Assembly: GCF_036057275.1 (NCBI RefSeq) | Contig: NZ_CP107945.1 | Span: 7,812,001 to 7,876,000, forward strand | Source of the DNA: Streptomyces sp. NBC_00390 | Lineage (GTDB): Bacteria; Actinomycetota; Actinomycetes; Streptomycetales; Streptomycetaceae | DNA length: 64,000 nucleotides | Reading direction: 5' to 3' | In this document: positions 7,754-17,144 of the stretch, piece after piece | Layout of the letters: every line of letters starts with the position of its first letter | Numbering within the stretch: the stretch's first letter is position 1 | Translations under genes and position numbers: made by a program | The notes under the pieces: model-generated | What the model was told of the DNA's origin: nothing | Seen by the model: only the letters and a program-made list of their open reading frames with translations | Databases searched by the model: none

Positions 7754-9207
7754 GCGGGGAACCGATCAGCCGCCGCCGGGCGCTGGGCCTGCTCGGGTTG
7801 GGTACGGCCGGCGCGGCGGGCTGGGCCACCGGCCTTGGCGCCCCGCCCAACAGCCGGCTTCAGCCGGCCGTCCAGGGCCAGGAGCTGGCCGAGCCGCAGG
7901 TTCTCGCCAGCCGCGACGGGCTGCTGAACGTGCGGCTTGTCGCCGCCCCGGGTGTGCGGCTGGCAGGGCGGGACACCACGGGGTGGGGGTTCAACGGCAC
8001 CTCGCCGGGACCGACGTTGCGGGTGCGGCCCGGGGATCTGATGCAGCTGCGGCTGGTCAACCACATCGACCAGCCGACCAACCTGCACACCCACGGCCTG
8101 CACGTATCCCCGTCAGGCAACAGCGACAACCCGTTCATCACCATCGAGCCCGGTGACAGCTACGACTACGCCATACGGATTCCCGCCCGGCATCCGGCGG
8201 GCACGTTCTGGTACCACCCGCACCACCACGGCACCGTCGCGGATCAAATCTTCGCCGGCCTGGTCGGGGCGCTGCTGGTCGAGGGTGTCGGGGGTGAGGC
8301 GGACGTGCCGGTCAGCGGCGACCGGCTGCTGCTGGTCACCGACACCACCCTGGACGGGGCCGGCCGGGTCGCCTCGCCGACCACGATGGCCAGGATGACG
8401 GGCCGCGAGGGCGAGCTGGTGTTGGTCAACGGCCAGCACCAGCCCGTCATCACCGTCGCAGCCGGGTCAGTGCAGCGGTGGCGGGTCATCAACGGCTGCG
8501 TCTCCCGAGTCCTGCCGCTACGGCTGGAAGGCCACCGGCTCACCCAGGTCGCCCTGGACGGGGTGTTCCTGCCCGCACCGGTCGACCGGGACCAGGTGGT
8601 GCTCGCCCCCGGCAACCGCGCCGACCTGCTCGTGCGCCCCACCGGCAGCGGCCGGTACGCCTTGGTCAGCGACCCCTACGACCGGGGCGGTCTCGGCATG
8701 ATGGACGGTGGCCCGTCCGCTGGTGGTCCGGTCACCCTGGTCACCCTGGCCGCCGGCCCGGCCACAACGCCGCGATCGGTACCCGCGACGCTGCCGGCCC
8801 CGGCCGTCCCGCAAGGCCCGGTGACCGGGCAACGCCGACTCACCTTCGCCATGGGCATGGCCCGGAGGGGCATGGGTGGGATGAGTTTCACCATCGACGG
8901 GCGTACCTACGACCCGAACCGTGACGACCAGAGCGTCGCCTTTGGCACCGCCGAGGAGTGGACCGTGGTCAACACCAGCCCCATGGATCACCCGTTCCAC
9001 CTGCACGCCTGGCCCTTCCACGTGCTGGCGGGCAGCGCCGGTATGCCGCCAGCCGGCGTGTTGCAGGACGTCGTGCTCGTCCCCGCGCGGGGGTGGGTGC
9101 GTCTTCGGATCCCGTTCAGCGACTTCCCCGGCCGCACCGTATTTCACTGCCACATCCTCGACCACGAGGACCTGGGCATGATGGCCACCGTGAACGTACG
9201 CGGCTAG
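7750..9207 (+). CDS. Tat-exported multicopper oxidase
   Basis: This is a three-cupredoxin multicopper oxidase of 485 residues, exported by the Tat system (SRRRALGLLGLG at residues 7-18). All copper ligand motifs are present: HTHG near 113, WYHPHHHG near 155, HPFHLHAWPFH near 413 and HCHILDHEDLGMM near 466. The latter two bind the type 1 copper and trinuclear cluster. Such enzymes couple one-electron oxidation of metals or phenols to oxygen reduction; CueO/CopA-like copper tolerance is a fair guess. The start at 7750 overlaps the SHOCT stop (ATGA). Confidence 0.9.
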   Translation: MSGEPISRRRALGLLGLGTAGAAGWATGLGAPPNSRLQPAVQGQELAEPQVLASRDGLLNVRLVAAPGVRLAGRDTTGWGFNGTSPGPTLRVRPGDLMQLRLVNHIDQPTNLHTHGLHVSPSGNSDNPFITIEPGDSYDYAIRIPARHPAGTFWYHPHHHGTVADQIFAGLVGALLVEGVGGEADVPVSGDRLLLVTDTTLDGAGRVASPTTMARMTGREGELVLVNGQHQPVITVAAGSVQRWRVINGCVSRVLPLRLEGHRLTQVALDGVFLPAPVDRDQVVLAPGNRADLLVRPTGSGRYALVSDPYDRGGLGMMDGGPSAGGPVTLVTLAAGPATTPRSVPATLPAPAVPQGPVTGQRRLTFAMGMARRGMGGMSFTIDGRTYDPNRDDQSVAFGTAEEWTVVNTSPMDHPFHLHAWPFHVLAGSAGMPPAGVLQDVVLVPARGWVRLRIPFSDFPGRTVFHCHILDHEDLGMMATVNVRG

Positions 9208-9254
9208 GCCGTTCCGTTCGGATCACCGGGCGGTCAAGGGGTGCGAAACTGGCA

Positions 9255-9290
9255 GCCAAAAGAGGCCATGGGGTGATCTTGAAGCCCTGA
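9255..9290. repeat. direct repeat, right copy (pair with 7017-7051)
   Basis: This is the second copy of the GCCAAA...GATCTTGAAG repeat, 48 bp after the oxidase stop codon. The gap 9208-9747 otherwise holds no gene I can support. Short open frames there have no recognisable similarity. Confidence 0.6.
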
Positions 9291-9747
9291 CGTCGCCGTT
9301 TCGGTTGGGGCTGGTCGGGATGCTGGCCGACACGCGAAAGTGCCTTGAGCTGGGACGATGAACCCCGTGCGGGGCAACCCGGTCGAGGTTCTGCTGAACG
9401 CGATCACCGCCGGATCTCCGGAGTGGTCCGGCCCGCCCCTCACCCGGGCTGCGGCCGCGCGTCCTGTTCCCGCCTTGTGGCCTGCCGGTGAGGCGACTCG
9501 ATCAACACAAGAACGAGGCCCTTGGTCGGAAGGCGTATAGAACGAGCCATGACCGGATCGGCGCCCAGCCGGGACCGGTCGAGCGATGCCGTCGAGCCAG
9601 TTGCTCAGGACTGCGACCACAAAGCGAGCGTTTCGCCACCAAGCCACGGGCCCAAGTGGGTGGCGTTGTATCTGTCGGCGGCTCTCATATGGCGGGTAGC
9701 CCCCAGGTCACGCAGCGTGGATGCAGATGAAGAGAAGGGTGAACGCC

Positions 9748-10200
9748 ATGGAGAGCCAGGATTCGGCCTTGCATGTCGTGGTGGGTATCGACGGCTCGAC
9801 TTCGTCGCATGCAGCGCTTCGCTGGGCGGTCAGCCACGCGAAACTGATCGGGGCCGATGTGGTGGCGGTGGCGGCCTGGGACCTCCCGGGTGCGCACGGA
9901 TGGTCCGCTCCCGCGGTGGATGCCGATTTCGACGAGGAGATCGCCGAGCAGGGTCTCGTCGACGAGGTGCGCACGGTTCTCGGTGAGTCGGGCGCGGCCC
10001 ATGTGCGAAAGCGTCTCGTGCGGGGCGACACCGTCGAGGTGCTGCTGAGTGAGGCCGAAGGGGCCGCGGCGCTCGTGCTGGGCAACAGAGGACTGGGCGG
10101 CTTCCGCCGTACGCTGCTCGGTTCCGTGAGTCAGCAGTGCGCGCTGCACGCCACGTGCCCTGTTGTCATCGTCCGCCCGACCGTCGAGGTGGAGGCCTGA
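9748..10200 (+). CDS. universal stress protein, single UspA domain
   Basis: This 150-residue UspA-domain protein has the ATP-binding signature G-2x-G-9x-S as GNRGLGGFRRTLLGSVS near residue 115 and the first-strand VVVGIDGSTSSHAAL. Universal stress proteins bind ATP as dimers and accumulate under starvation or low oxygen; their target is unknown. I chose the ATG at 9748, preceded by GAAGGG, over the ATG at 9721. It lies 111 bp upstream of a two-domain USP in the same orientation. Confidence 0.88.
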   Translation: MESQDSALHVVVGIDGSTSSHAALRWAVSHAKLIGADVVAVAAWDLPGAHGWSAPAVDADFDEEIAEQGLVDEVRTVLGESGAAHVRKRLVRGDTVEVLLSEAEGAAALVLGNRGLGGFRRTLLGSVSQQCALHATCPVVIVRPTVEVEA

Positions 10201-10202
10201 GC

Positions 10203-10245
10203 GGGCCCTTTGGAACAGCCGGAGTCCGACCGGCCCTATCGGGCC
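10203..10245. promoter_or_regulatory. weak DevR-like palindromes
   Basis: A half-site GGGCCCTTTGG (10203-10213) and the dyad GGCCC-TATC-GGGCC (10232-10245) lie 65-110 bp upstream of the USP at 10312. The second has the arms in the opposite order to the island consensus, so the assignment is tentative. Confidence 0.35.
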
Positions 10246-10311
10246 ACTTGCGCCGGTGCGACGGTGGAAGCGAGCCCGTTCACAGGGCGGTGAAAGGCGG
10301 TGGGAAGGATG

Positions 10312-11187
10312 ATGCAGTCACCCTTGGTGGTAGGCGTCGACGGTTCCGAGTCCAGCCTTCGAGCCACGGACTGGGCCGCGGACGAGGCCGCGCGTCACGG
10401 TCTGCCGCTCCGGCTGATCTACGCGACGAGGTGGGAGCTGTACGAGGGGGCCGCGCTGGCCGCCAGCCTTGGCCGTTCCGACACGCGTGTACTGGGGGAG
10501 AACATCATCGGAATGGCGGGAGAACGAGCGCAGTTGCGTGCGCCGGACGTCAAAGTGACGACCGATGTGCTGCCGGAGGACACCGTGAAGGCCCTGCTGC
10601 GCGAGAGCAGGCGGGCGACCGCTCTGATCACCGGTTCGCGAGGACGGGGCGAGATCACGGGCCTGCTGCTGGGCTCTGTGAGCCTGGCACTGGCAGCCCG
10701 CGCCCACTGCCCCGTGATCGTCGTGCGCGGAGACGATGCCGCTCTGGCAGGCTCACACGGTCGTGTGCTGCTCGGCGTCGGCGACGCCGACGTGGATTCG
10801 GCAGCGGTGCGCTTCGCGTTCCGCGAGGCAAAGGCGCGCGGCTGCACACTGTCCGTCGTCCGTGCCTGGCGCCGGCCCTCGCACGAGAGCGCGGACCATT
10901 TCCTGCCGGAAGGGGACCCGGCGCGCTACTACGAGGTGCGAGCCGAGACAGTGCTGGACGAGGCATTGGCTGCGGCCGCACGCGACAACCCGGACGTCCT
11001 CCTTCAGGCCACCACGGCCGAAGGATCTGCGCGCAAGGCTCTGGTCGACCTCTCCGCTGCCGCTGACCTGCTGGTTGTCGGCGCGCGACGGCGCGAGGGC
11101 CAGTTCGGCCTGCAGCTGGGCAGGGTCGGGCACACCGTGCTGCACCACGCCGCATGTCCGGTGGCCGTCGTTCCGAAGAGTGCGTAA
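10312..11187 (+). CDS. universal stress protein, tandem UspA domains
   Basis: Two UspA domains are fused in 291 residues. The first carries GSRGRGEITGLLLGSVS near residue 105, and the second ends QFGLQLGRVGHTVLHHAACP. The first has a good ATP-binding loop; in the second, GARRREGQFGLQLG is less canonical. The start at 10312 (MQSPLVVGVDG) is preferred because the sequence up to it matches the leader of the 28410 gene (AAGGCGGTGGG). It resembles the tandem USPs of the mycobacterial DosR regulon. Confidence 0.9.
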   Translation: MQSPLVVGVDGSESSLRATDWAADEAARHGLPLRLIYATRWELYEGAALAASLGRSDTRVLGENIIGMAGERAQLRAPDVKVTTDVLPEDTVKALLRESRRATALITGSRGRGEITGLLLGSVSLALAARAHCPVIVVRGDDAALAGSHGRVLLGVGDADVDSAAVRFAFREAKARGCTLSVVRAWRRPSHESADHFLPEGDPARYYEVRAETVLDEALAAAARDNPDVLLQATTAEGSARKALVDLSAAADLLVVGARRREGQFGLQLGRVGHTVLHHAACPVAVVPKSA

Positions 11188-11227
11188 CGGTGTGGGCGGG
11201 GGCTGAGCTGCTCGGTGCCCGCCACCG

Positions 11228-11687
11228 TTGATGGATCCGCAGCGTCGGCTGACCGACTACGCCAAGGCAGGCGCCGTGAGTGCGAGGGACCTCATGTCCA
11301 GCCCCGCCGCAACGGTCAAGGCCACCGCGACCTCGCCCCACGCGGCCCGACTTTTGGCGCGCGCCCGCACGTCAAGCGCCCTCCTTTCGTCGACGAAGCC
11401 GGCGTGCTCAGGGGCATCGTGAGCCGCGGGATCTGCTGAACGTCTTCCTGTCCTCCTGCGCCCGGACGAGGACATCGCTGCGGAGGTGCACCATGTGGTT
11501 GTCGACCGCTTCTTTCCCGCCTCCCGCAGCGCCATTCAAGTCGAAGCGGTGAAGGGTGCCGTCACCCTCAGCGGACGGGTCCGCGACGGTGCCTGTCACC
11601 GGTTGCCGAGCACCCGGGGGACCAGGCGCGGCGACGCCATAGGTGTTCAGACCACAGGGGGCGTGAAGGGGTTCACGGTTGAGTGAT
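11228..11687 (+). pseudogene. CBS-BON protein remnant with several frameshifts
   Basis: Pieces in successive frames match the second CBS motif and BON domain of the other CBS-BON proteins here. They are YAKAGAVSARDLMSSPAATV, then VLRGIVSRG, then RPDEDIAAEVHHVVVDRFFP and IQVEAVKGAVTLSGRVRDGA. The first CBS motif is missing and at least two frameshifts are needed. The closest intact relative by eye is the gene at 16221, which also has AKAGAVCARDLMTTPA. It lies between a USP and SulP and is surely non-functional. Confidence 0.8.
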
Positions 11688-11863
11688 CGTGAAACGGGTG
11701 GGGCCCTTCTGGCTCGGTGTGGATTGCGACGTCTCAGCCCGGCGACAGAAGGCCCTCGTGCCCCGCGCTCCCGGCCGACCAAGGTGAGAGTGAAGCCGTC
11801 TGGCACTTCGGCGCACATCTGCACGCACCGTCGCAAGCGATGCACGAGCGAGCGGCGGCGTCC

Positions 11864-13597
11864 CTACTCAGCCGAACCATCGCCACGGGCCTGACGCCAG
11901 TCCCGGTACGCGGCCACCGCCGTGGGCAATGTGGGAAAGACCAGATCGCGGCCGACGGACTCCGTCAGCCCGTAGGCGTCCAGGTCGTCGAGCAGGTCCT
12001 GCTTCACACGCGCCATCGCGAACACAATGCCGCGTCCCGTCAGTTCGCGACGCAGCGCATCGACGGAGTCCAGCGCGGTGATGTCCACCTCCACATTGGC
12101 CTCGGTGTTGAGCACAAACCATCTGACGGGCGAGCTCTGCTCGGCGACGGCGGCGAGTGCACGGCGCCGGAAGTCCTCGGCGTTGGCGAAGAACAGCGGA
12201 GAGTCGTAGCGGTAGACGAGCAGCCCGGGAATGGTGCGCGCCTGCGGGTAGTCGTCCACGTCGTGCATGCCGGCCACGCCGGGCACCAGGCCCAGGACGG
12301 CGTCGTGCGGGCGGGCCACCCTCGACAGCAACTCGGTCACCGAAAGGCCGACGGCGACGAGCACCCCGTACAGAATGTCCAGGGCCAGCACACCGCACAG
12401 GCACCCCAGCGCCAGCAGGAGTTCCCGGCGCCGGAAAGAAGCCAGCCGCCGGAAGCCCGCCAGGTCGATCATCCGGACGGCCGCATAGACGACGAGAGCC
12501 CCCAGCACGGCCACGGGAGTCGCGCTCAGCAGCGGGCTGAGCACCAGCAGAACGGCGAGCACGGCCGCGCCGGCAGTGAGCGAGTACACCTGGGTACGCG
12601 CGCCCGCGGAATCGGCCAGCGCAGTGCGGCTGGCACTGCTGCTCACGGGAAAGCCGTGCAGCGCACCCGCGCCGAGGTTTGCCGCGCCCAGGGCCAGCAA
12701 CTCCTGGTTGGCGTCGAGCCGCCCGCTCTCGCCGCCTTTGGCGAACGCGCGCGCGGTCAGGATCACATCCGTGTAGCCGACGAGGAGGAGGCCGAGCGCC
12801 GGCAGCATCAGGTGAGGCAGTTCGTCGAGGCTCGGCAGTGCCGGATGGGGCAGCCCCGCCGGGACCTCTCCGATCACCGCGATGCCGTGCTCGTCCAGGC
12901 CGAACGCCGCAACTGCGGCGGTGCTGAGCACGACCACCAGCAGCGGGCCGGGTACGACGTGCAGGAAGCGCGGAGCAGCGAAGAGGACAGCCAGGGCGCC
13001 GACGGCGACGGCCACCGTGGCCGACTGAGCCTCGGTCAGGTTCTGAGCAAAGGACAGCAGCTGCGGAAAGAAACCGGAACCAGTGGTCTCCACGCCCGTG
13101 ATCTTGGGCAGCTGGTCCACGATCATGATCAGCGCCACACCCGCCAAATAGCCGACCAGGACCGGCCGCGAGAGGAGATCGGCGACGAAGCCGAGCCTCG
13201 CCGCCCACGCCACCAGGCACAGCAGCCCGACCGCAACGGCCAACGCGGCCGCCAGCACGGCATACCGGCCCGGATCCCCGGCGGCGAGCGGCCCGACCAC
13301 GGTGGCGGTCATCAGCGCGGTCGTCGACTCCGGACCGACCGACAACAGCCGGGACGAACCGAGCAGCGCGTACAGCACCAGGGCGGGCAGGATCGCCCAC
13401 AGCCCGGCGACGGGCGGCAGCCCCGCCACGGTCGCATACGCCATGACCTGCGGCACGAGATACGCCGCCACGGTCACACCGGCCAGCAGATCGCCGCGCA
13501 GCCAGGAGCGCTCGTAGCCGGCGAGCGCAGCGATTCCGGGTAGACCGGGCACGAAACGATGCCATCCCGAGTGGCGGGCTCCGGCCTGCTGCGACAT
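11864..13597 (-). CDS. SulP-type anion transporter with STAS domain
   Basis: The 577-residue protein has the SulP membrane core of about 12 hydrophobic segments, including the sulphate-transporter-like VGPESTTALMTATVVG and the HGFPVSSSASRTALADSAGA segment. A cytoplasmic STAS domain follows at about 435-560 (VRWFVLNTEANVEVDITALD). SulP proteins move sulphate, bicarbonate or other anions, often with sodium or protons. The start at 13597 (MSQQAGARHSG) has GGAG five bases upstream; the longer frame to 13729 is unsupported. The substrate cannot be decided from sequence. Confidence 0.88.
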   Translation of the reverse strand: MSQQAGARHSGWHRFVPGLPGIAALAGYERSWLRGDLLAGVTVAAYLVPQVMAYATVAGLPPVAGLWAILPALVLYALLGSSRLLSVGPESTTALMTATVVGPLAAGDPGRYAVLAAALAVAVGLLCLVAWAARLGFVADLLSRPVLVGYLAGVALIMIVDQLPKITGVETTGSGFFPQLLSFAQNLTEAQSATVAVAVGALAVLFAAPRFLHVVPGPLLVVVLSTAAVAAFGLDEHGIAVIGEVPAGLPHPALPSLDELPHLMLPALGLLLVGYTDVILTARAFAKGGESGRLDANQELLALGAANLGAGALHGFPVSSSASRTALADSAGARTQVYSLTAGAAVLAVLLVLSPLLSATPVAVLGALVVYAAVRMIDLAGFRRLASFRRRELLLALGCLCGVLALDILYGVLVAVGLSVTELLSRVARPHDAVLGLVPGVAGMHDVDDYPQARTIPGLLVYRYDSPLFFANAEDFRRRALAAVAEQSSPVRWFVLNTEANVEVDITALDSVDALRRELTGRGIVFAMARVKQDLLDDLDAYGLTESVGRDLVFPTLPTAVAAYRDWRQARGDGSAE

Positions 13598-13828
13598 GAG
13601 GCTCCTCTCCCGCGGTTCAGAATCCCACCGACTGTTGCACCGCCGCGAGGGCCCGCGCCACCACCACGCCCGTCGCCCCAACCGACGCCGGGGCGCAAAC
13701 CACCGGTGAGGTCGCACCGGACCGCACACTGCCCGGTGAAACCATGCCTACGGCAGTTGGGCCTTCCCCCGTGAAGGTGGGCACGCGGTTATTGATCACG
13801 CAGCGAGCGTGAGTGTAGCGGTGTGGTG

Positions 13829-14692
13829 TCAGTGTTCGTATTCGTTGGGGCTGAGGTGGCCGTTGGCGGAGTGTCGGCGGCGGGTGTTGTAGCGGGTTAG
13901 CCAGGCGAAGACGGTCCTGCGGCAGGTGTCGGCGTCGCCGTAGTCGTGGGTGCCCTGGAGGGTCTCGCGTTTCAGGGACGCGTGGAAGCTTTCGCAGGCC
14001 GCGTTGTCGGCGCTGGTGCCGACTGCGCCCATCGACCGGGTGACCCCGAGGTGGTCGCAGAGGCCTGCGAAGGCCCGGGATCCGTATTGGGCCCCGTGGT
14101 CGGAGTGGAACACGGCGCCGTCCAGGCCGCCTCGGGTCGAGGCTGCCATCCGCAGTGCGTCGGCGACCAGGTCGGTGCGCATGTGGTCGGCGATGGACCA
14201 GCCGACGACCTTGCGGCTGAAGCAGTCCAGCACGGTCGCAAGGTAGAGGAACTCCCCGCCTGCGAGCGCGAGATACGTGATGTCGCCCATGTACTTCCGC
14301 CCCGGCTCGGTGGCGGTGAAGTCCCGCTGGAACAGATCTGGAACCGGTGAGGCTGCCGGGTCCGGGACGGTGGTGCGCACGCGTCTGCGCAGGCGGATGC
14401 CGGTGATGGAGAACGTCCGCATGATCCGGGCGACCCGCTTTTCGTTGACCCGCCGCCCTTTCTCGCGGAGCTCGGCGGTCACTCGCGGGGAGCCGTAGGC
14501 GCCGCCGGACTCGCCGTGGACCTCGCGGATCTCCTCGGCCAGGATCCGGTCCTTGTGCTGCCGGGCGGCCCGGGCCTCGGCGCCGGCGAGCCACTTGTAG
14601 TAGCTGGATCGGTTCACGTCCAGGACGTGGCAGAGCCGCTTCACCTCGTAGATGTCCCGGTGGTCGTCAACGAACTGGAAGCGGCCCCTCAC
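13829..14692 (-). CDS. IS3-family transposase OrfB
   Basis: This 287-residue integrase-type protein has the DDE residues D in YMGDITYLA, D in FHSDHGAQY and E in AACESFHASLK. It starts four bases inside the end of orfA, the usual IS3 overlap. The length is full, so it may be active. Confidence 0.92.
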   Translation of the reverse strand: MRGRFQFVDDHRDIYEVKRLCHVLDVNRSSYYKWLAGAEARAARQHKDRILAEEIREVHGESGGAYGSPRVTAELREKGRRVNEKRVARIMRTFSITGIRLRRRVRTTVPDPAASPVPDLFQRDFTATEPGRKYMGDITYLALAGGEFLYLATVLDCFSRKVVGWSIADHMRTDLVADALRMAASTRGGLDGAVFHSDHGAQYGSRAFAGLCDHLGVTRSMGAVGTSADNAACESFHASLKRETLQGTHDYGDADTCRRTVFAWLTRYNTRRRHSANGHLSPNEYEH

Positions 14693-15033
14693 CAGTTCGT
14701 CTCTCCGGCGAAATACTTGGCCGCCTTGCGGAGGATGTCCCGCTCGGTGGCGAGCTTGCGCTCACTCGCCTCGAGTTCTGCCACCCGCGCCTCCAGCTGC
14801 CGGACCCGCTCGTTCGGATCGGCGGATGGCGCCGCCTCCCGAGGTTGGGCGTCCGGCTTCGCAGCAGCGGCGGTGATGCCACGGCGTTCGCGGTCCCGCA
14901 GCACCCACTCGCGCAGGGTGGCCCGGTTGACGCCCAGGTCGGCGGCGATGCTCTTGTAGGTCGCCCCGGGTGTGGACGCGTACAGGCCCACGGCATCGGC
15001 CTTGAACTCGTCCGAGTAGTCCTTCATCGCCAT
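14689..15033 (-). CDS. IS3-family transposase OrfA
   Basis: The protein has about 114 residues from the ATG at 15033 (MKDYSDEFKADAVGLY region). The helix-turn-helix (GATYKSIAADLGVNRATLRE) is followed by a heptad-rich helix (VRQLEARVAELEASERKLA) and the KAAKYFAGETNW ending. It works with OrfB in transposition. Confidence 0.9.
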   Translation of the reverse strand: MAMKDYSDEFKADAVGLYASTPGATYKSIAADLGVNRATLREWVLRDRERRGITAAAAKPDAQPREAAPSADPNERVRQLEARVAELEASERKLATERDILRKAAKYFAGETNW

Positions 15034-15288
15034 CGGCGGTCTTCTCGCTTCCTCCGGATCAAGCAGATCCAGTATCAGCGTGTCCCCCACTCAGGGGGAG
15101 GCCCCGTTCGCCCCGGCGTAGGCGTCCTGCGGCGCACACGGTCAGGGCCGGACCTCGTCGATGGGGGCAAGGACGCATTCACGCTTGATGACCCTGGTCA
15201 GTTCTCCCCCCGCTCCACGCGTGGCCTGCACAGGGCCGCGTGGACAGCCATGCATGCTGGCGCCTACGCCAGGCCTCGGGAGACGCGT

Positions 15289-16161
15289 ATGAAATGGCTG
15301 GTCTCATTGATCGGAGCGGCGCTGGTCATGGTCGCCCTGAGAGATCTCTTCCACACCCTGTGGCACCCCACACGACGCGGAGGGCTCAGCCGGCACGTCA
15401 TGTCGGTGCTGTGGAAACTGTCCCAGCAGTTCCCTCTACGCAAAGGGGCCGCCGGACTCGCCGGCCCTTTCGCCATGGTGACGGTGGTGGCCATGTGGGC
15501 GGGCACCGTCACCCTGGGCTGGGCGCTGATCTACTGGCCCCATCTGCCGGACGCCTTTTTGTTCGCCGCCGACCTGAAGCCCGCCGAGCACGGCGGGCTG
15601 GTGGATGCGCTGTACATCTCGCTGGTCACAGTGGCGACGCTCGGTCTCGGCGACATCGCCCCAGCTGAGCCATGGCTGCGCATCGTAACCCCCGCCGAAG
15701 CCCTCGTCGGCTTCGTACTGCTGACGGCCACCGTCTCCTGGGTTCTGGAGATCTATCCGGCACTCACCCGCAGACGGGCTCTGGCTCTGCGCCTGTCGCA
15801 GCTGCAGCGCAACGACCCGTCGCTGCTGGAGCTCGACTCGTCCGCAGGGGCCGCGATTCTGGACGGCCTCGCCGCTGAAGTGGCACGCATCTGCGTCGAC
15901 TTCCTCCAGTACGCCGAGTCCTACTACTTTCACGACGGCGCGGACCACACGTCGCTGGCCACGAGAGTCCGATACGCAGCGGAACTCGCCGCCCGCGGCG
16001 GCAGTGCCCGGCACGCCGAGGTACGGCTCGCTGCCTCTCTGCTCACGACAGCGCTGGCGGATCTCGCCGACATCCTCGACGAGCGTTTCCTGCACACTGG
16101 TGGCACAGTGCAGGACATCTACCGCGCCTACGCGGAGGATCACGACAGAAGCCAGATGTGA
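15289..16161 (+). CDS. two-transmembrane potassium-channel-like protein
   Basis: The 290-residue protein has an N-terminal helix (1-22), another near 60-82, a pore loop and a helix near 130-150 (Ion_trans_2 arrangement). The selectivity filter position reads TLGLGD (residues 117-122) instead of the potassium-channel TVGYGD, so selectivity may differ. A cytoplasmic helical domain of about 130 residues follows, with no recognisable ligand-binding module. The start at 15289 has GGGAG six bases upstream. It lies directly after an IS3 element, which may have removed its native upstream region. Confidence 0.75.
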   Translation: MKWLVSLIGAALVMVALRDLFHTLWHPTRRGGLSRHVMSVLWKLSQQFPLRKGAAGLAGPFAMVTVVAMWAGTVTLGWALIYWPHLPDAFLFAADLKPAEHGGLVDALYISLVTVATLGLGDIAPAEPWLRIVTPAEALVGFVLLTATVSWVLEIYPALTRRRALALRLSQLQRNDPSLLELDSSAGAAILDGLAAEVARICVDFLQYAESYYFHDGADHTSLATRVRYAAELAARGGSARHAEVRLAASLLTTALADLADILDERFLHTGGTVQDIYRAYAEDHDRSQM

Positions 16162-16220
16162 ACGCCGGTCAGGAGCACAGGCTCCCTGGGACGCCGGCGG
16201 GAGCGGCGCTCGGGACGGGC

Positions 16221-16892
16221 TCAGCCTCGGTCCTCGCCGGAGACCTGCGGTGGGCCGGTGAGGTCACAGGCCACATCGACCACCCCTTCGACACCGAAAG
16301 CAAGGCGTTCGGCGACGGGGATGAGGTGGCTGTCGCGGACCGTGCCGGTGAGTGTCACCATGCCGTCCGTGACGTCGACACCAATACCGCTGTGGGAAAC
16401 CCGGAACAGACGGTCGACGACCTCACGGCGCACTTCGGCGGCGATGTCGTCGTCCGGGCGCAGGAAGACCTTCAAGAGGTCGAACCGGCTGACGATGCCC
16501 TGCAGCACGCCGCTGTCGTCCACGACCGGTAGGCGCTTGACCTTCTGTCGGGCCATGCGCCGGGCGGCCTGCGACACTGAGGCATCCGCGCGCACGGTGA
16601 TTGCCGGTGTCGTCATGAGGTCCCTCGCACACACCGCACCTGCCTTCGCCATCTCATCGAGTTGCTGCATCTGCTCGATGAGGCTGGGGTCGGAGTCGTG
16701 AAACTCCTCCTTGGCCAGAAGGTCTGCCTCGGAGACCACGCCCACCACGCGGCCCTCACCCTCCACGACCGGCACAGCTGTGACCTTCCACTGCGCCATG
16801 GCGGCGACGATCTCCTTGAACTCGGCATCAGGCCCCACTGCCACGACGGTCTCGGTCATCACATCGTTCACGGTGTACGGAGCAGGAGCCAT
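16221..16892 (-). CDS. CBS-pair plus BON domain protein
   Basis: The 223-residue protein has CBS motifs at about 8-62 and 98-150, then BON at about 150-212 (SGIGVDVTDGMVTLTGTVRD). The inter-CBS linker contains AKAGAVCARDLMTTPAITV, shared with the remnant at 11228. The start at 16892 has GAGGG upstream; an earlier ATG at 16907 is possible. It converges with the channel gene. No convincing DevR-like box lies upstream. Confidence 0.87.
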   Translation of the reverse strand: MAPAPYTVNDVMTETVVAVGPDAEFKEIVAAMAQWKVTAVPVVEGEGRVVGVVSEADLLAKEEFHDSDPSLIEQMQQLDEMAKAGAVCARDLMTTPAITVRADASVSQAARRMARQKVKRLPVVDDSGVLQGIVSRFDLLKVFLRPDDDIAAEVRREVVDRLFRVSHSGIGVDVTDGMVTLTGTVRDSHLIPVAERLAFGVEGVVDVACDLTGPPQVSGEDRG

Positions 16893-17144
16893 GACAGGTG
16901 CCCTCATTCACAAGACTGACGCGCAGCGGGCCGGCCGTCAGGCCGTCAGGACGTGGCGGCTCTCTTTCGAGCGTCGCACACGCGGTCAGCCGCCACCAGC
17001 GGACGGCGTGGTCATGACCAAAGAACCGTTGCTCGTGGCGTCACAGGGAAGCGTGCACGGTCCGCGCCGTCCCGCCCGCCCGGCGTGGCCTCGGCCTGAG
17101 CCGCTGGGTCGTCGTGGCGACTGCCGTCACCTGCTTTCGCCCGC

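Larger units (their letters stand above)
13777..15090 (-). mobile_element. IS3-family insertion sequence (copy 2)
   Basis: It contains overlapping orfA and orfB of IS3 type, distinct in sequence from copy 1. Approximate ends share GTGGG...CACGC...GATC in inverted orientation (about 13777-13798 and 15067-15090), but the match is imperfect, so the boundaries are estimates. It lies between the SulP gene and the channel gene. Confidence 0.7.

Noticed and set aside
11717..13543. 608-codon plus-strand open frame opposite the SulP gene
   Set aside because: It is rich in Gln, His, Arg and Gly with no domain, and mirrors the real SulP gene on the other strand, a usual artefact of GC-rich codon bias.
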